From positions 1 to 42,266 of the forward strand of contig WELB01000038.1 in the NCBI GenBank assembly GCA_009602725.1: a DNA stretch of 42,266 nt, written 5' to 3'. Positions 9,398 through 19,347 of this stretch are shown one piece after another (within the stretch, counting starts at the first letter, position 1; every line of letters begins with the position of its first letter). A program made the translations under genes and the position numbers. The notes below the pieces were generated by a model. That model was not told the origin of the DNA. It was given only the letters and a program-made list of their open reading frames with translations, and searched no databases. Source of the DNA: Spirogloea muscicola (taxonomy: Eukaryota; Streptophyta; Zygnematophyceae; Spirogloeales; Spirogloeaceae).

Positions 9398-10222
9398 AGC
9401 GGGTCATTCTGCTGTAGATTATATAGATCTTAGATGTGTTTGCCTTTGTACTTGGCCATTTGGCCTTCGTTTGTCTCAAATACACGAATTCGCTTTGGAA
9501 GAACTTGAGCCGTGTCGTCCATCCGGCAGCATGTAGGCGCTGCTATTTGGGCATGCACTTGACATCAGGGACAAAGTCAGGTCGTGCAATCCCAGCGCCA
9601 GCGCACTAAGTGTTAAAGACAGCTGGCAGTCAAGCGTTGCTGTCGTATAGATGTATATATGTAGAGGACCATGCTTAAGCTGCATAATGAAGCACGGAAC
9701 ATCCCGGCGATAATAGCGGTAGTCATTCTTTGAAATCTACGCTAGCGGGCCATCTTCACGCTCAGTATTGTATACTTTTCCGTTCTTCGATACTAGCGAC
9801 GAGCAGAGAGGATCTACGCAGCAACACAAAGGCCAGAACAAGGTCATTAATCTGTTGGTGTGGGCCAGATGAGCCTCTGTTTATTGGTCGCAATGTCTTT
9901 TTATCAGATTCTGCAGTCCCTAGCCCATGATTAAGGTAAGACCTTACGCTTTGGCGCGTCGTTGCATACTGCCACCAGAAAAGTAACGATGTTTTGTAGC
10001 ATGCAGAAACAACAAGATGGGTGCACCTGGAGAAGGGGGGGGGAGATGGCTACTTCTTGTTCCTATCACGTCTCTCCTGTGCTTGCCTTTGCAAGCCATA
10101 GTACAATGAACTTCCTAAGAATGTGTGCAGCTCAGCTCATACCTGTCTGACATGCCTTGTGCAAGGTACAGTACCATGGAAATTTATGTGTCACATGTGC
10201 TCTACTGTAGGCAATTTTGATA
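9398..10222. other. Intergenic, no gene recognised
   Basis: No conserved coding region or RNA was recognised. A run of about ten G lies near 10026-10035. The 3' flank of the minus-strand Cys-rich gene probably falls in the last part. Confidence 0.4.
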
Positions 10223-10258
10223 CGTGCACTGTGCGTTGAAGGCAACGCACAGTGCACG
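10223..10258. repeat. 15-bp perfect stem-loop
   Basis: CGTGCACTGTGCGTT (10223-10237) and AACGCACAGTGCACG (10244-10258) are perfect inverted repeats with a 6-base loop. The hairpin lies 70 bases beyond the stop codon of the minus-strand Cys-rich gene, so it would fall in its 3' UTR. Confidence 0.85.
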
Positions 10259-10328
10259 ATTGAGCACAATCCATGCTGCCTAGTCAACACTTGCAGTGAC
10301 TTGTGCGCTTTATTCAACACATGGCTTC

Positions 10329-11413
10329 TCAGACATTGTAATAGCAAAGGCCACCACGGCAACTGCAGTCATTGTAGTCGCAAGTGTAGTCGCTATCGCA
10401 AACGTAGTAGCCTCTGTACCCATTGCACATCTTGCAGCTCTCGCCGTCGCTCCCTGAGTCATTGCAGCCGCCCGTGCCATCGCAGGCCGGGCAGCACTGA
10501 AACAGCCGGGAGAACCCACAATCGTACTGTGACCCGCAAGGTGTTCCCTTGGCAAAGTAGCTCTTCCCCACACAGTAGCCACCGCTGCAGAGTTGCAACA
10601 ACCACACAAGTCAACAGTGTGCCTCGTAGTATCTAAAAAGCTGTAGCTACCATCGACTGGCGAGGTCAGGTAATAAAGCTACGTGCTCTTGCAGCAATAG
10701 CAGTCAATGGCTCATGCTAAGAGTGACTCCACTTACTAGCATCCAAAACCACTGACACACTGGAAGTCGTAAAGCCCTCCCTGGCTGTCAGGGTAGTCGG
10801 GGCCAAGGAGGTCGGGAGGAAAGTCCGACTCGTAGGTCTGGCATGGCGTGTGGTCAGTCCTGTTCAGCAAGCCAGTGCAAGCTCCGCTCCTGGACATTGT
10901 TTTGGGTGTCACACATTGATTTAACATATGAGAAATCAGTCACCAGATTGCAGAATAAAGACGGCACCCAAATCCCTGTTTGCTTGAATGTATATAAGTC
11001 TTTGAGTTGGAAGAAGACATGCGCGTGGGAGGAAAACACCCTGCTCTTTGCAATGGCATCAGTCCCATGTCCTTCTAAAACGATGGTGCAGGTTCAAGGT
11101 GCAGGTTCACGGACTTGCAGGCATTCTGTTGGCACTGCCGGGTGTTGGAGCCTGTTGTGCAAATGGTACCATCAGGCTGGTTGACGAGGGCCGTTCCACA
11201 AATGCCATCAACTCCACTGCGTCATGGAGGCGGGAATCTTGTCAGAGCTTATTGTCTGCTGCAATGCTTATACTTACCCAACACTTTGAAGATTGGGTTC
11301 AATCCAATGTCACTTGATTGAGTTCTGTTCTTTGACCCTGACAGTGCCTCTTCAAGGAAAGGTCCAAGTTGTATCCGCAGTGGCTGATCTTGCAGTCTGG
11401 GTATGTGACGCCT
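10329..11413 (-). CDS. Cys-rich secreted-type protein, 5' end unresolved
   Basis: Three exons join in phase on the minus strand: 11216-11115 (GVDGICGTALVNQPDGTIC...), 10889-10737 (SGACTGLLNRTDHTPC...VSGFGC) and 10584-10329 (YGGYCVGKSYFAKGTPCGSQ...CRGGLCYYNV-stop). The junctions restore a Cys-Lys and a Cys-Tyr-Gly codon across GTCCGT and GTAAGT donors. A probable earlier exon near 11413-11290 encodes VTYPDCKISHCGYNLDLSLK, but its donor could not be placed. About 25 cysteines, many in CxxC or CxC spacing, suggest a disulphide-rich extracellular domain. PDGTIC...QCQQNACK recalls Cys-rich stretches next to secreted metalloproteases. I assign no function. Its upstream side abuts retroelement DNA at 11436, so the first exons may be lost. 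Confidence 0.55.
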
Positions 11414-11435
11414 GGATTTTGGCAGATAGTGCTGC

Positions 11436-11783
11436 TATACGAGTGATGACTGTCTACTGAGTGATTGCGAGCAATATGAGAGCAAACACACAAGCAAATG
11501 TGCAGTCCCTTGTCCACAAGCTCGTCACTTGTGCAAGGTTAGTAAATGCCAATCGTTAATAGTGCTACTAGGCCTCAATGCACAGCCTTGACTGATGCAA
11601 CTTGAGAAATAGTGCGACACGCAGCTCAATACTCGAGGCTGCTCACCACAGAATCACCACGACTTCTCGCAGTCGCGCTGCAGGTCCGTGCTAAGGTTGA
11701 CTAGCTGCTGCGGCTCCTGCCCTAGGCTCTACGCTTCTATGGCGCGGCGTTGGCGCAGGCGTGGCTCGCGGCAAGAGGGTCAG
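11436..11783 (-). mobile_element. Inverted copy of retroelement terminus
   Basis: This is the reverse complement of 4376-4760 with high identity and a few indels. In its own orientation it starts TGACCC at 11782 and runs toward lower coordinates. Similarity stops at about 11436, after which the sequence reads into the Cys-rich gene. On the higher-coordinate side the break at 11783 is sharp: methyltransferase coding sequence begins at once, on the opposite strand relative to this terminus. There is no gag here, so this is a rearranged fragment or a partial LTR. Confidence 0.7.
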
Positions 11784-12423
11784 CTCGTTAGCCGATAGGA
11801 AGAGGTTTTTTTGGACAAATCTGGCATCTGCGCAGCTCCTACAAGCCTGCATCAACGGTCAGGAACGATATGAGGAGGCCAGAGTTGAACTCATCCTTGA
11901 TGCCGGACGGAGGGTACCACTGGTTTCAGTTCAAGTGACGAAGCACCCAGTCAACCGTCCAGGACAACCTCGACGCACACTACCCACCTTTGTGGCGTCT
12001 GACAAGTATGCCGGCTTCAGAATCCGGAATGGAATCATCGGCCAGGGAATGATACTTGTTTCGCCTGTGAATGCTCCAGATGTTTATGCTACGCCAACAC
12101 CTCGCGAACGCGAGAAAAGCATGGGCTTCTGGCCTGGCGACATCACTCCCAATCAATTCCCTGATGTGCTCAAAAATCGAATCATAGGTCAAGCTTTCGA
12201 CCTGAATGCTATTACTTGGTTGGCTAGTGTGCTTGGTCGCTTACAGACCAAGTATCGCATGCTACGGGTAGCTTATGAGCGTAGTCTTCAACTTCCAGCT
12301 GCTCCGATGTCAGTTATTGATAGGCGTATGCTGACTCTCTTCCAATTTTTTGATGAAGGAAGGGAAGAAGATGACTATGTGCTTAAGCTTGACCTTCATT
12401 TCTTTCGCTACGGGCCTGACTGA
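11779..12423 (+). pseudogene. C-terminal half of DNMT3-like C5-cytosine methyltransferase
   Basis: The open frame continues to a stop at 12423, giving about 214 residues beyond the retroelement junction. The visible pattern matches the distal part of C5-cytosine methyltransferases. RKRFFWTNLA (about 11797-11826) resembles motif VIII of DNMT3 (R-x-R-Y-F-W-x-N-L). A TLPTFVAS segment follows (about 11977-12000). PTPREREKSMGFWPGDIT (about 12094-12147) resembles the ELERIFGFP-HYT block of motif IX. IIGQAFDLNAITWL (about 12181-12222) resembles motif X (LLGRSWSVPVIRHL). The catalytic PCQ and ENV motifs (IV, VI) would lie upstream and are missing, so this fragment cannot be active. The function would be 5-methylcytosine deposition in DNA. 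Its position against a retroelement end suggests a retrotransposon-carried methyltransferase. A decayed host DNMT is the alternative. Confidence 0.65.
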
Positions 12424-12589
12424 CGAACAAGAGCATGCTGCATCACAGAATGAGGTGGCAGTAACAAAATGCTACTGGCTAGATAGTCAACATCGATGAA
12501 GGTTTGTCTGCTTGGGATGCAGAGCATGTCAGTAAGCCATACTTGCACAACTCATCCATGACTGACTTCCTCTTACAATGCTCATACAG
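12424..12589. other. Junction between methyltransferase frame and SEC8
   Basis: No coding or LTR signal was recognised. The segment ends with TCATACAG, the apparent splice acceptor of the first visible SEC8 exon. It would belong to a SEC8 intron if the gene continues upstream. Confidence 0.4.
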
Positions 12590-15500
12590 CAATGGAGGAG
12601 CGCATGGAAGTGGAGGATTGACTTTCTCCTTCCGATATGCTGACAGTGGGGCTCCTGCTCCTGGTATATTTGCAGTAAAGGCTTCAGGCTTCTGTATGCC
12701 CACTCCTGTGAGGAGTTTGAATTGTAGCTATGTGTTGTCGCTTGACGTAGAAAAGTGATCATAAGGCCGAGTGCGTGCTTGAGAAGGATAGTGATATCAG
12801 TAAATATGGGAGGCAGGTGTCATGGACGGTCTGCCTGGGGCTTCTCTTGGGGGGGATGGACTGCGGCATGTCCGAGGAAGGCGAGGTGGACAGGCCTACT
12901 CAGCAGATGGGTATGGCACAGCGGCCATCCTCCCTGATCGGGGAGTGGAGCTCATCAGTGCCTGTTACAAGCCTCTCCTTCAGGTACTGGACGTGATGTC
13001 TTGTCAGCAGATACATACCTTGCAAGGGGCACTCCAGGTCCACACTGTAGGTTGCAGTGCAGGTCGGTCATTTCATCCAAGTTGTTCTTGAGTACTGAGG
13101 ATTGTGTGTGCAAAGGAGTGCGTGCACATCAGGGTTGCAGGTTGGTCATGCTGGTTTGCCATCACTTGCTATCTTTTGGTCTAGCGCAAGAGTATAGTCA
13201 GCCCAGGTCTGCGTTTGACTTGCAGTTTGTTGACAAAGCTTCCAGAATACTACCCGCTGATCAGGCAAACTCATGGTGAGAGGCCTGTGAATGCGAGGCT
13301 GCCATCATGCTACTGACACTTGACTTCATGACACACCATGTTGTGTTCTGCCAATCGTTTCACATAATTTGTGTGATCCCTTTGATCAGGTGTCGGAATA
13401 AGTGGTACAAAGTAGTACAAGATGAACATGGAGTACTACGCTGCTTGCATTGTTGTGAAGATGAATGCTGAACTAACGCAGATATGTCGTGCAGGACGGA
13501 TGCGCTTCGGAGTTCTTGGATGCATTCATACGTGACCAATTTCTCCCGACTGTGGGTGCACAATATCGGAGCAAAGTCGCTGATGCTTTAGCTGGTAATA
13601 ACAACTTGTCAACTCACATAGGCCTTGAGGCATCTGATGGGACACAGTATTGTCCTGCAGCCTGCTAAGAGTTTCTGCTCATCTTCCTATTGAGCAGGAC
13701 CGGCGGCCTTCAGGCTGCAGGGACGGGCTCTTACATCCTACGAGAAGGATGTTGAGAAAGGGCGGCCAGTTCTGCAAGGGCCACTATCAGCTGAGCGGCT
13801 GATTGCAGAGGTCATTATTTTGAGAATGTTATATGTGAGCAGCAGCGCAGTGATATGTCTCGGTTGCTATGATGTTGATGTACAGTTCAGCTCTTGCAAT
13901 TGTAAATTATCGAAAGCGGAGACCTTCAAATATGTATTTGTTCGCATGTCTCTCTTATGCATGGCAGGTGTTGAGATGGGCCCAGGTCATGCCTGTCTAT
14001 TCTACTAGCTTCCTGGCGGTTGTTCAGGTTCTGCTTGACCGCATATTGGAACGCTGTCGTGGTGTCTATACAGAGGTATGTCTTAGCCAGTCACACCATG
14101 ACAGAGATGATTGGCACTATCAGCTATCTATCTGCATCGCAACCTTGAGTTTGCGATGCACTTCACTGTATTAATTTTCTGAAACCCTGAGCCGATGTCT
14201 TGGTTGTAGGCTGTTCTGGGAAGCCTTAGCTCCGGTTTGGCTACCAGGAGCGACATGGAGGGCCTGATGAGACAGCAGGTTTCAAGCGCGCTGTTAAGTC
14301 CTGTGGAATTGCCTCCCATTACATATAAAGAAGCCCGCGACAATCCTCCTCTTGACAGTGAGGCATATGAGATTGACATGGAGCTGCACAACATGCTATT
14401 AGCGCTGCGACCTATTCGAGAGGTAAAATTAGCCTTACCTATGCCATGTGGGCAAGTCACAGGTGTCTTTGCACGACTCTCACTCTTGCTACTGCCTCGT
14501 ACTTTTACCTTTGTACTGTGCTATTCAAGCATGAAACCAGTGTGAGTTTTCCACCTGCAAACCCATATGCTTGTTGTGCGATTGTGTCTGCAACAGGAGC
14601 AGCTGATGACTGACATGCACAAAATCGTCCTGCTCGCGGCTCTGAGTGACACCCTTGAATACATGGCGGACTCGATTACCTTGTAAGTTGTACTATGTTG
14701 GGTGATAGTCTTTGCCAAATGGCCTGCACGTCAATGGCCAGATGAGCCCCGACTGCGCTGCTTTGCAACTAGACTCATTGAGTGTCTCACTCACTTGTGG
14801 GTGTGGGTCATGTTGAGCATTTATCACATGCAAGCAGTGCAAGGGCTCCTCCGCCTGCAGCAGGAGTGACATATCCAGCCTTGGGTGTGATCTTGATGAT
14901 GCTGTGCATCAGGTTCAGCCAAACAGGGTCTTTCATTGGAACACCGCTGCAAAGACGAAGTCCTCTGAAACCAAAGGATGGGGGGCCTCCGAGGGCAGTG
15001 GGTGGTGGGTTGCTGATTGGGGGCTTGAACAATCTGGCAACAAAGTACAGGGCCCTAGCTGTTGACTGCCTGCGGACCCTTCGCCTTGAGGTCCAGCTGC
15101 ATACGATTTACTATCTGCAGGTTCGTGGGTAATCTTCCTGCAAGCCTCTGGTTGCCATTGCTGTTGTAGAACGTGCTGCTAAGAACAAATGAGGGTATAC
15201 ATGGTTGCCAACTGACATCCTGTGGTTTTGACTCAGAGCATGACAAGTCGCTTGTATGAGGCTGAGACAAGTGCTGAAGATCCAGAGGACTTTGTGATTA
15301 GTTTGACTACACAGGTACATGACTGGGTCACTCTGTCACCTTTGAGTAGTAGCTCCAAGCGCTTCTTTAGCACTGTCTGTGCTCATGCAGATGGGTAGAG
15401 CATATATCTGGAGATATTGATCCTTGAAGGCAGTTAGTTACTGGCACACTGGGTTCTACCATAGATTGATATATGATATGGTTGCGGTGATACTGCTGGC

Positions 15501-16864
15501 ATGACGTGCAGTACACAATCACATACATGTTAAGGTGCAGATACGAAAAGGTGCAGATACGAACAGTTGGATTTGGTTAGATGTTGGTCTGTGACACGCA
15601 GTAAGGCAGTCTTTAAGGGTCTCACATGCTGATGGCGATGTCACAAGAATAACTATTAGAGCTGGTGTATAGCTGACTGTAATAGTAGGTCATCTCTGCT
15701 GTGGATGTTGCAGCTGACCAGGATGGATGAGGAGATGTCCTGTTACATCTCCCCCATGCGCAGGAGCTATGTTTTTGGAAGCGTTTGTAGCCTCGCATCA
15801 ACAGCTTTCATAAAGGTAGCACGTTGAGGCCTCATATGCCAAATCAGCGTCGTTCTCTGCAAGCAGCATCATTACAGTATACTCGTTGCGGTGGACTTGA
15901 TGCTGGTAACCTCCGGGGAACTTGATGCTGGTAGCCTCTGGAGCCGTTGTGTAGGTGCTAGGATGCCTGCTATTGGCTGACGTACTGAGAGCAGAATTCA
16001 TGCTTCTGTCCAGGAGGTTGCTAACATAAAGAGTATCAATTCATTGGGGGTGCGGCAGATCTGCTGCAATTGCATTGCATTGCAACAGGTAAGGCTTGTG
16101 ATTGAAAGTCGTTTGTCGGCTAAGTGGATGCCTGACTCAAACGTGCAGGAACTTATGTCCACGGGCTGCTTGCCAAGATCATTGATGCTTCTTGTAATTC
16201 AAGGCAGCAGCAGAAGTGGCCGCAGTCTGAGTAGCATGCTTCCTCTAAAAGTCTTGCAAACTTCGGATGTTATTGTGCAGACACTCGCTAGCATGGGATG
16301 CAATGGCAGCAGCAGTGTACAACAGAGTCTAGACCGAGTCCGAACATACTACGAGCTTCTTAATCTGCCGATAGAGGTACAGTGCGCATGATATCCTGCT
16401 GCATGCCAGTGCAACTTCTTGCAATGCTGCCATCACCTTGTCTGACCTTGAATTGTTGTAGACATAAGTCCTTAATAAGTTGCGAATTGCACATGCCAAG
16501 ATAAGGCACCCCGGAGCATCAACTTCGCAGGCACACTTATATCTGATTAAAGCTGCTGTTCATGCAGTCACTGCTGGCTTTCGTCACAGAACACGACCGA
16601 TTGTTCTCTGTCCAGGAGTAAGCTTCTCACATGAAGCTTGCGGTACTCTCTCGTTGTCAAGTTTGTATGGCAAAGTCTTGCTGATGTCTGACAGTTGCAG
16701 CTAGTGAAACCAGGTTCATCATGTCTTCACATAAGGAAAGACACTCAGTAAGCAAGCAAGCTGGATCTTTGTGCAGGTACTCGAACCTTCTCAAGGTCAA
16801 TGTGCCAGGCCGTGAGGTTCAGCCCGATGCAGCTCAAAGAATTGCTCGTATTGTTGCTCCGTAG
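12590..16864 (+). CDS. SEC8: Exocyst complex subunit SEC8/EXOC4, C-terminal half
   Basis: Fifteen exons chain in phase: 12590-12663, 12817-12983, 13226-13264, 13495-13594, 13698-13810, 13968-14075, 14210-14422, 14597-14682, 14913-15120, 15237-15314, 15714-15815, 16014-16088, 16281-16376, 16568-16617 and 16777-16864. They give about 530 residues. Blocks typical of plant SEC8 are clear: GLTFSFRYAD, SADGYGTAAILPDRG, YEKDVEKGRPVLQGPL, VLRWAQVMP, LLLALRPIRE-type MLLALRPIRE, DTLEYMADSI, EDPEDFVISLTTQ, QQSLDRVRTYYELLNLP and YSNLLKVNVPGRE at the C terminus. SEC8 is a tethering subunit of the exocyst, which docks secretory vesicles at the plasma membrane. The family is about 1050 aa, so the N-terminal half is missing; upstream lies transposon DNA. 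The third exon may use a GC donor (CAG|GCAAAC). Confidence 0.9.
15532..15562. repeat. Two-unit tandem repeat in SEC8 intron
   Basis: AAGGTGCAGATACGA is repeated twice in tandem (15532-15546 and 15548-15562). Confidence 0.8.
15895..15943. repeat. ~25-bp tandem duplication in SEC8 intron
   Basis: Two units beginning ACTTGATGCTGGTA (15895-15919 and 15920-15943) differ by a few substitutions. Confidence 0.8.
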
Positions 16865-17710
16865 CAGCATGTCGATGTTCTCTTCACCAGCTTATACTTC
16901 AGCCTGTACTCTGACTTTGGGATTAACTATCATATAGTTGACCCATCATGCTGACCCTGCATGCTTAAGGTCCTCCCATTGATTGTGCTTGAAAGTCGTA
17001 ACAACATCTGGTAGATCGCAAGAAAAGAGTACGTACACTTGACTGTGAGTGGTGACATTTCCAGACACCAGAAGATGCTCGCTGTGGTGAAGACCACATA
17101 TGCTTACAATAGTAACGGCGTGAGTTTGTGATGAGGGATGGAATGATAAACAATAGGGCTCTTCAGCAGCTGACTGGATTGGAGAGAGCCGATGCGGGCG
17201 GCACTGATGCTGGGCGCTGGGCAGCAGAGTTTCTTGGGCCAGTTCTGGCATGGCCAGGCTCCTCTAGCAGAAGAAAGGGCTCGCCCATCGAGGATATGGG
17301 CTAGAACAGCCAGCCCAGAAAAGAACTCTAGCACTCTCCTTGGAGACCTTCGCTCATAGGATGTCTGTGACTTCCAGCATCTCGGAACGGGCATCCATGA
17401 AGCCACTGTGACCTCTTTGCAAGAGCTCCAGACTCTGTGCGCGCGATCAGTTTGTCTGAGAAGTGAGCGGCCAGCAACAGCAGTCCCAGTGCCACAATGA
17501 TCGAGCCCGCCGTTTGGGGGCGGGGTGGCACACGGTCGCTAGCGGCGGTCCGCAGCTACTCTGGCGCTTCCTCCTGAGCAGGAGCTTCGTTCCGTCGGAG
17601 ACTCGTCAATGACAACGCTCAGCAGATTGACGGGCCTCGAGACGGAGAAACGGAGACGAGATCGCGCAGCCGCCGCTAACACCCCTTCAGGAACTGCAGG
17701 CCAGCCGTGC
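16865..17710. other. SEC8 3' flank and unknown spacer
   Basis: No gene was recognised. The spacer includes a transposon-derived repeat at 17262-17315 and becomes GC-rich from about 17,500 toward the start of the next gene, as expected of a promoter region. No polyadenylation signal was placed with confidence. Confidence 0.4.
17262..17315 (-). mobile_element. Short copy of LINE-like 3' hairpin repeat
   Basis: AGGGCTCGCCCATCGAGGAT and the following GGGCTAGAACAGCCAGCCC-type hairpin match 21205-21250 in the same direction and 26-78 in reverse, with several substitutions. It is therefore a third dispersed copy of the family's 3' end, in minus orientation relative to the hairpin of the tails. Confidence 0.6.
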
Positions 17711-18960
17711 CATGGCGGCCGCGCCTGAGCCGCGGCCGCCGCCGCCGCCGCCGACGCCGCTGCCGCCGCCGGCAGTGAAGCGGCATGTGCCAGTTGCCGC
17801 GGTGCGTCTTGGTGCTCAGCGGGTCATGCTGCCGCCAACCTGGTGCATATGGTGATCGGCAGCAATGGTCGGGCCATGGCAGGCACATGTGGCCGCCGCC
17901 AACAGAATGGGCATGCAGCAGTGCATAGATGCTTCATGTCGCGGCAGAATTCTTGTTCGTCCTTGATTATGCACCAAGTCGTCATTAGCGCAGGCGTAGG
18001 CGGCCACCGAACCATGCAGTCCTATGGCAGCGGACGTTATCAAGACCTGCTTACAGCATGGAACAAGTGCCCAGATTCATGTCCGATTTCTTTGGAGCGT
18101 ATCCCCTTCTTTTTTAGCACAGTTGCGGATTGTGCTACCTCCACTGTCTTCTCAGCAGGCGGCTCTGATTGCCTATGCGTGCCAGGCTATGGATGCTACG
18201 GATGTTGCCAAGAAGGCTAGAGGTCTGCAAGCCAATGGTGGAGAAAACCACCAGAGGCCTCCTGAAGACGTGAGCGTAATTGAGCCAAGCGCTGGACTGC
18301 ACAATGACCAGCCAGAGATTGGTTTGGAGACTAGGCGAAATTCGTCGGAGATGGAGGCAAGTATGATGGTCATCAAAGAGAAGATCGAGAGGTTCAATGA
18401 GGAGGTGAGATCGCGAGGATAATTTAATGCTGCAGGATGGGTAGAAGGAATCCTACACAGTCCTACTAACGTAGTGTGTCTGCATGTTAGAAGAGTCCCT
18501 GAAAGGTTGCTTAGGAGGGACATAAGGTTGAATGTGGAACATCCACCATCAGCAACCCTGCCAGTTTTGCAGATTATTACAATCTTGGAAGCAGGAAAGA
18601 GATTCTTTGCTGAGGCGGCACAGAGCTTCGAGGGCAATCTAGTACAGTATCCACAATCAGCACCTGTTGGCTGGCCGCTGCAGCTCATTCAACCAGGCAT
18701 GGCTGCCTCCTGTCCATATTGAGGTCATCTTGTCAATCCTTGATGCACACGAAGGCTTCACCATCAGCACATGGAAAGGTGGGAGGAGGAGCTAGAGGTG
18801 CTGCAGAGCATGGACATTGCAAATGAGGAAATTTGGTGCCGACTGGGCACTGCTCAGAGCCACTTCACCTGCCATAGACGGGCTTGAGATGCTCGTATCT
18901 CTCTACTTCAAAGTCAAAGAGGTGCAACAACACGACCTTGTGTCTTACATTCCAGCATAG
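17711..18960 (+). CDS. Unidentified gene, partial exon model
   Basis: The first exon may start at ATG 17714 (MAAAPEPRPPPPPPTPLPPP, then AVKRHVPVAA) with a GTGCGT donor near 17796. A later exon after a TTTTTTAGCACAG acceptor (about 18122) reads LRIVLPPLSSQQAALIAYAC and ends MVIKEKIERFNEE at a GTGAGA donor near 18405. A further exon after TTTTGCAG (about 18573) reads IITILEAGKRFFAEAAQSFE. A short 5' exon near 18015-18100 is possible. The last part near 18830-18960 (LYFKVKEVQQHDLVSYIPA-stop) may be another exon. I recognise no domain. The predicted protein is helical and charged in the middle. The spacing of acceptor and donor signals and the frame continuity argue for a real gene. Confidence 0.4.
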
Positions 18961-19347
18961 AAATTGAGTGATGCAGTGGCTGCTGTCATTGCATTTGCCT
19001 GATCTTCATGTATTGTTTTGCTTTTAGATGCCAGCTAGGGCAGACTGCCTGCACATGCTTGTGCTTGTATCTACTGGATGGGGTACTGAAAGCACGATGC
19101 CAGAGGCGCCTGTCACACCGATTAACGAATTCTAAAACATGGTGCTTGCTTCAAGGTATTTGTAAGCATCTTGGCATTGCATTATATTAGTTCAAGAATC
19201 ATGACACCAGTATACATGTTCTTGTACGTTGTAATAAAAGAGGCCCTAGCACTGCATACCCCACTGTAGCAGCGCCACCTGAAATTGGATATACTTAAGC
19301 AAGTACTTCAATAGTACCACTACTCTGACACACTCCAGCCAGGCCCA
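18961..19347. other. Convergent 3' intergenic spacer
   Basis: This lies between the unidentified plus-strand gene and the stop of SDH2 on the minus strand. No additional gene was seen. Confidence 0.4.
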
